Assembly: GCA_947311795.1 (NCBI GenBank)
Contig: CAMZLX010000031.1
Span: 2,501-9,456 of the forward strand
Origin: an uncultured Zetaproteobacteria bacterium
GTDB taxonomy: Bacteria; Pseudomonadota; Zetaproteobacteria; Mariprofundales; Mariprofundaceae
DNA: 6,956 nucleotides
Direction of reading: 5' to 3'
Each line of letters starts with the position of its first letter. The first letter of the stretch is position 1. The notes under the pieces are model-generated. The model worked only from the letters and a program-made list of their open reading frames with translations. It was not told the DNA's origin and searched no databases. Made by a program: the position numbers and the translations under genes. Below are positions 4,983 through 6,956 of this stretch, one piece after another.

Positions 4983-6956
4983 CAGTCGGGTGCTTGAATC
5001 TGCTCTTTCCAACTGCATGTTTCGCTGGCGCATACATGTTCTGTACCATTACGTTTGGTGATTTTCTCAGTGACAAACGGTGCACCACATTCAGGACACG
5101 GTTTATCCAAAGGTTTATTCCACAGTGCATGTTTACACTTGGGATATTGCGAGCATGAATAAAATATTTTACCTCGGCGCGATTTCTTCTCTAAGAATGT
5201 GCCTTTGTTACAGGTTGGACATGAAATACCTGTATCTTTGGGTTTCTCCAAAGGCTGAATATTTTTGCATTTTGGATACGCTGAACACGCCAAGAATTTT
5301 CCATACCGCCCTGTTTTAATCACCATAGGCGACTGGCATTTTTCGCACTTCTCATCCGATTCTTCAACTGGTGCAGGCTCTGCATCGCCATTCAACGGTT
5401 TGGCGACTTTACACTCAGGGTAACCCGTACACGCTAAAAATTTACCATACTTGCCCAGTTTAATTGCCATAGGCTTGCCACATTCAGGGCAAATTTCATC
5501 AGTCTCTTCATGGGTCACATCCGAGCGTTTCACATTTTCTTGGGTATGGTCAATCCGCTCTTTAAATGGGCCCCAGAAGTCATGCAACAATGGTTTCCAC
5601 TCGCGCTCACCACGTGCCACAGCATCCAGTTTGTTTTCAATGTCTGCCGTGAAGTTCACATCAACAATGTCGCCAAAATAATCGGTTAAAAATTTACTCA
5701 CGATTTCGCCCACATCCGTAGGTACAAAGCGTTTCTTATCCATATCCACATACTTACGTACACGCAATACATTCAAAATCGAGGCATAAGTCGATGGACG
5801 ACCAATACCATGGGCTTCAAGCTCTTTCACCAAGGTTGCTTCAGAAAAGCGCGGCTTAGGCTCGGTGAAATGTTGTTTGGGCAAGACACTATCAATGGCA
5901 ATAACATCGCCAATTTCCAAAGGCGGTAATGTTTTATCATCGCCATCTTTGTTCGGCTCATCCGTGCCTTCAATATATAATGTTCGAAAACCTGGGAACA
6001 CCAAGGTTGAACCATTGGCACGAAGAATGGTGTCGCCAGATGCTAAATCAGCACGCACTTGGTCAAGCACTGCCGCTTCCATTTGAGATGCCACGGTGCG
6101 CTTCCAAATCAAAGTGTATAATTTCAACTCATCAGCAGGCAATGTTCCCTTCAAGCTTTCAGGTGTGCGGGCAAATGAGGTCGGGCGAATCGCCTCATGC
6201 GCTTCTTGCGCATTTTTGCTCTTGGCTTTGAACGTTCTTGGTTTGCTGGGTACAAACTCCGCACCAAATTGTGTTTTGATTTGACCCCGAACTTCATCAA
6301 TCGCTTCTTCAGATAGGCTTGTAGAATCCGTTCGCATATAAGTAATCAAACCAACACGCTCACCGTCCACTTCTTCACCTTCATACAGCTTTTGCGCAAG
6401 CTGCATGGTTTTGCGCGCTGTAAATCCTAACTTGCGCGAAGCTTCCATTTGTACGGTTGAGGTAATAAAAGGGGCAGCAGGATGTTGTTTGCTCTTTTTC
6501 TTTTGCACATCGCTAACAACAAACCCACCTGCTTCCACGACTTTAGCTGCTTGTTCAGCAAGTTTATTATTATTCAAATCAAACTTGGTCAGCTTTTCAC
6601 CACCAAGTGTATGTAACATCGCTTTGAATGTTGCTTTAGCGTTATCTTTTTGACATGCCGCTTCAACACTCCAATACTCTTTGGGTTTGAAGTCTCGGAT
6701 ATGTTGTTCGCGCTCACACACCAAACGCAACGCCACCGACTGCACCCGCCCTGCCGACAAACCACCACGAATCTTGCGCCATAACAACGGAGAAAGCGTA
6801 AAGCCCACAAGATAGTCCAAAGCCGAGCGCGCTTGCTGCGCATCCACCAAGGGCATATTCAATTCAGTTGGGTTTGCCACCGCATCTTGAATGGCTTTGC
6901 GGGTAATTTGGTTAAAGGTTATGCGCGAAACTTTTTTACCTTTGAGTTTGCCGCGT
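4982..6956 (-). CDS. topA: DNA topoisomerase I (type IA), 5' end outside window
   Basis: Topoisomerase I relaxes negative supercoils by transient cleavage of one strand through a 5'-phosphotyrosine. The window holds 657 codons and lacks the N-terminal Toprim domain, roughly the first 100-140 residues; the frame is open to the right edge. Counting from the first complete codon, the core begins with NAQQAR-like DAQQARSALDYL and LSAGRVQSVALRLV (66-79). The active-site motif YMRTDSTSLS has the catalytic tyrosine at residue 206 (codon 6338-6340), followed by AHEAIRPT (252-259) and HGIGRPSTYASIL (382-394). The C-terminus has four C4 zinc fingers at about 489-515, 537-563, 579-607 and 620-647 (CPEC/CTGYPEC, CEKC/CSAYPKC, CPTC/CSQYPKC, CPEC/CASETC). 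These modules bind single-stranded DNA and, in E. coli, RNA polymerase. A GTG at 6878-6880 is internal, not the start, because conserved topoisomerase sequence continues upstream of it. It shares one base with rimI. Confidence 0.97.
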   Translation of the reverse strand, partial: RGKLKGKKVSRITFNQITRKAIQDAVANPTELNMPLVDAQQARSALDYLVGFTLSPLLWRKIRGGLSAGRVQSVALRLVCEREQHIRDFKPKEYWSVEAACQKDNAKATFKAMLHTLGGEKLTKFDLNNNKLAEQAAKVVEAGGFVVSDVQKKKSKQHPAAPFITSTVQMEASRKLGFTARKTMQLAQKLYEGEEVDGERVGLITYMRTDSTSLSEEAIDEVRGQIKTQFGAEFVPSKPRTFKAKSKNAQEAHEAIRPTSFARTPESLKGTLPADELKLYTLIWKRTVASQMEAAVLDQVRADLASGDTILRANGSTLVFPGFRTLYIEGTDEPNKDGDDKTLPPLEIGDVIAIDSVLPKQHFTEPKPRFSEATLVKELEAHGIGRPSTYASILNVLRVRKYVDMDKKRFVPTDVGEIVSKFLTDYFGDIVDVNFTADIENKLDAVARGEREWKPLLHDFWGPFKERIDHTQENVKRSDVTHEETDEICPECGKPMAIKLGKYGKFLACTGYPECKVAKPLNGDAEPAPVEESDEKCEKCQSPMVIKTGRYGKFLACSAYPKCKNIQPLEKPKDTGISCPTCNKGTFLEKKSRRGKIFYSCSQYPKCKHALWNKPLDKPCPECGAPFVTEKITKRNGTEHVCASETCSWKEQIQAPD
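5015..5491 (-). other. Four-finger C4 zinc module of TopA
   Basis: This part of topA encodes four cysteine quartets in a row. Fingers 1 and 2 have the same spacing (CxxC, 16 residues, C, 5 residues, C) and share YGKFLAC and YPxCK, so they look like tandem duplicates. Finger 3 has YSCSQYPKCK and finger 4 has CASETCSW with wider spacing. Every zinc-ligand cysteine is intact. E. coli TopA has a comparable but differently composed tail of zinc fingers and ribbons. Confidence 0.85.

Noticed and set aside
4983..5033. Upstream ATG start for rimI inside topA
   Set aside because: The extra 17 residues are unlike RimI N-termini, and the ATG overlapping the topA stop gives the normal family length.
6878..6880. 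GTG as the start of topA
   Set aside because: The frame stays open upstream, and the preceding codons encode conserved type IA topoisomerase sequence (RITFNQITRKAIQDA), so the gene begins beyond the window.
1..6956. Mobile element, CRISPR array, phage or defence system
   Set aside because: No transposase, integrase, direct repeats, spacer-like periodicity or tRNA end is present; every stretch over 100 bases is accounted for by a core gene.

Overview
The window is almost entirely coding. Eight genes, all on the minus strand, are packed head to tail, and the only gap longer than 3 bases is about 83 bp (3896-3978). Two genes run off the edges: rnfH at the left loses its 3' end, and topA at the right loses its 5' end. 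I see no rRNA, tRNA, CRISPR array, insertion sequence or phage gene. The set is that of a proteobacterial chromosome core: BamB implies an outer membrane, UbiC implies ubiquinone synthesis, and RatA/RnfH and YfgM/BamB/Der are proteobacterial neighbours. Base composition looks moderately AT-leaning by eye. The usual enterobacterial hisS-yfgM-bamB-der order is only partly kept, BamB has no lipobox, and Der has unusual G motifs, so I doubt a close relative of E. coli. A deeper-branching lineage, for example the Zetaproteobacteria, is a guess I cannot test here.

In the direction of transcription (right to left), block 1 is topA (DNA topoisomerase I, from its gate domains through four C-terminal zinc fingers), rimI (acetyltransferase of ribosomal protein bS18) and ubiC (chorismate lyase). 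The joints are a 1-base TGATG overlap and a 4-base ATGA overlap. After ubiC comes the 83-bp gap, which holds two competing promoter candidates and the ribosome binding site of the next gene. Block 2 is yfgM (membrane-anchored TPR-like protein), bamB (outer-membrane assembly beta-propeller), der (double-GTPase 50S assembly factor), ratA (START/Coq10-like protein) and rnfH (ubiquitin-like fold protein). Its joints are +1, 0, -1 and +3 bases, so it is very probably one transcript with translational coupling.

Two functional themes run through the cluster. Ribosome biology is represented by RimI, Der and RatA (if RatA acts on 50S subunits). Envelope and respiration are represented by YfgM, BamB, UbiC, RatA (if it acts as a Coq10-like quinone-binding protein) and RnfH. 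I found no convincing new system; this is mostly a housekeeping region. The points worth a second look are a sigma-54-like -24/-12 element before yfgM, a BamB without a lipidation cysteine, a glutamine after the DTAG motif in Der's second GTPase domain, and the joining of ratA-rnfH to the end of the yfgM-bamB-der operon.
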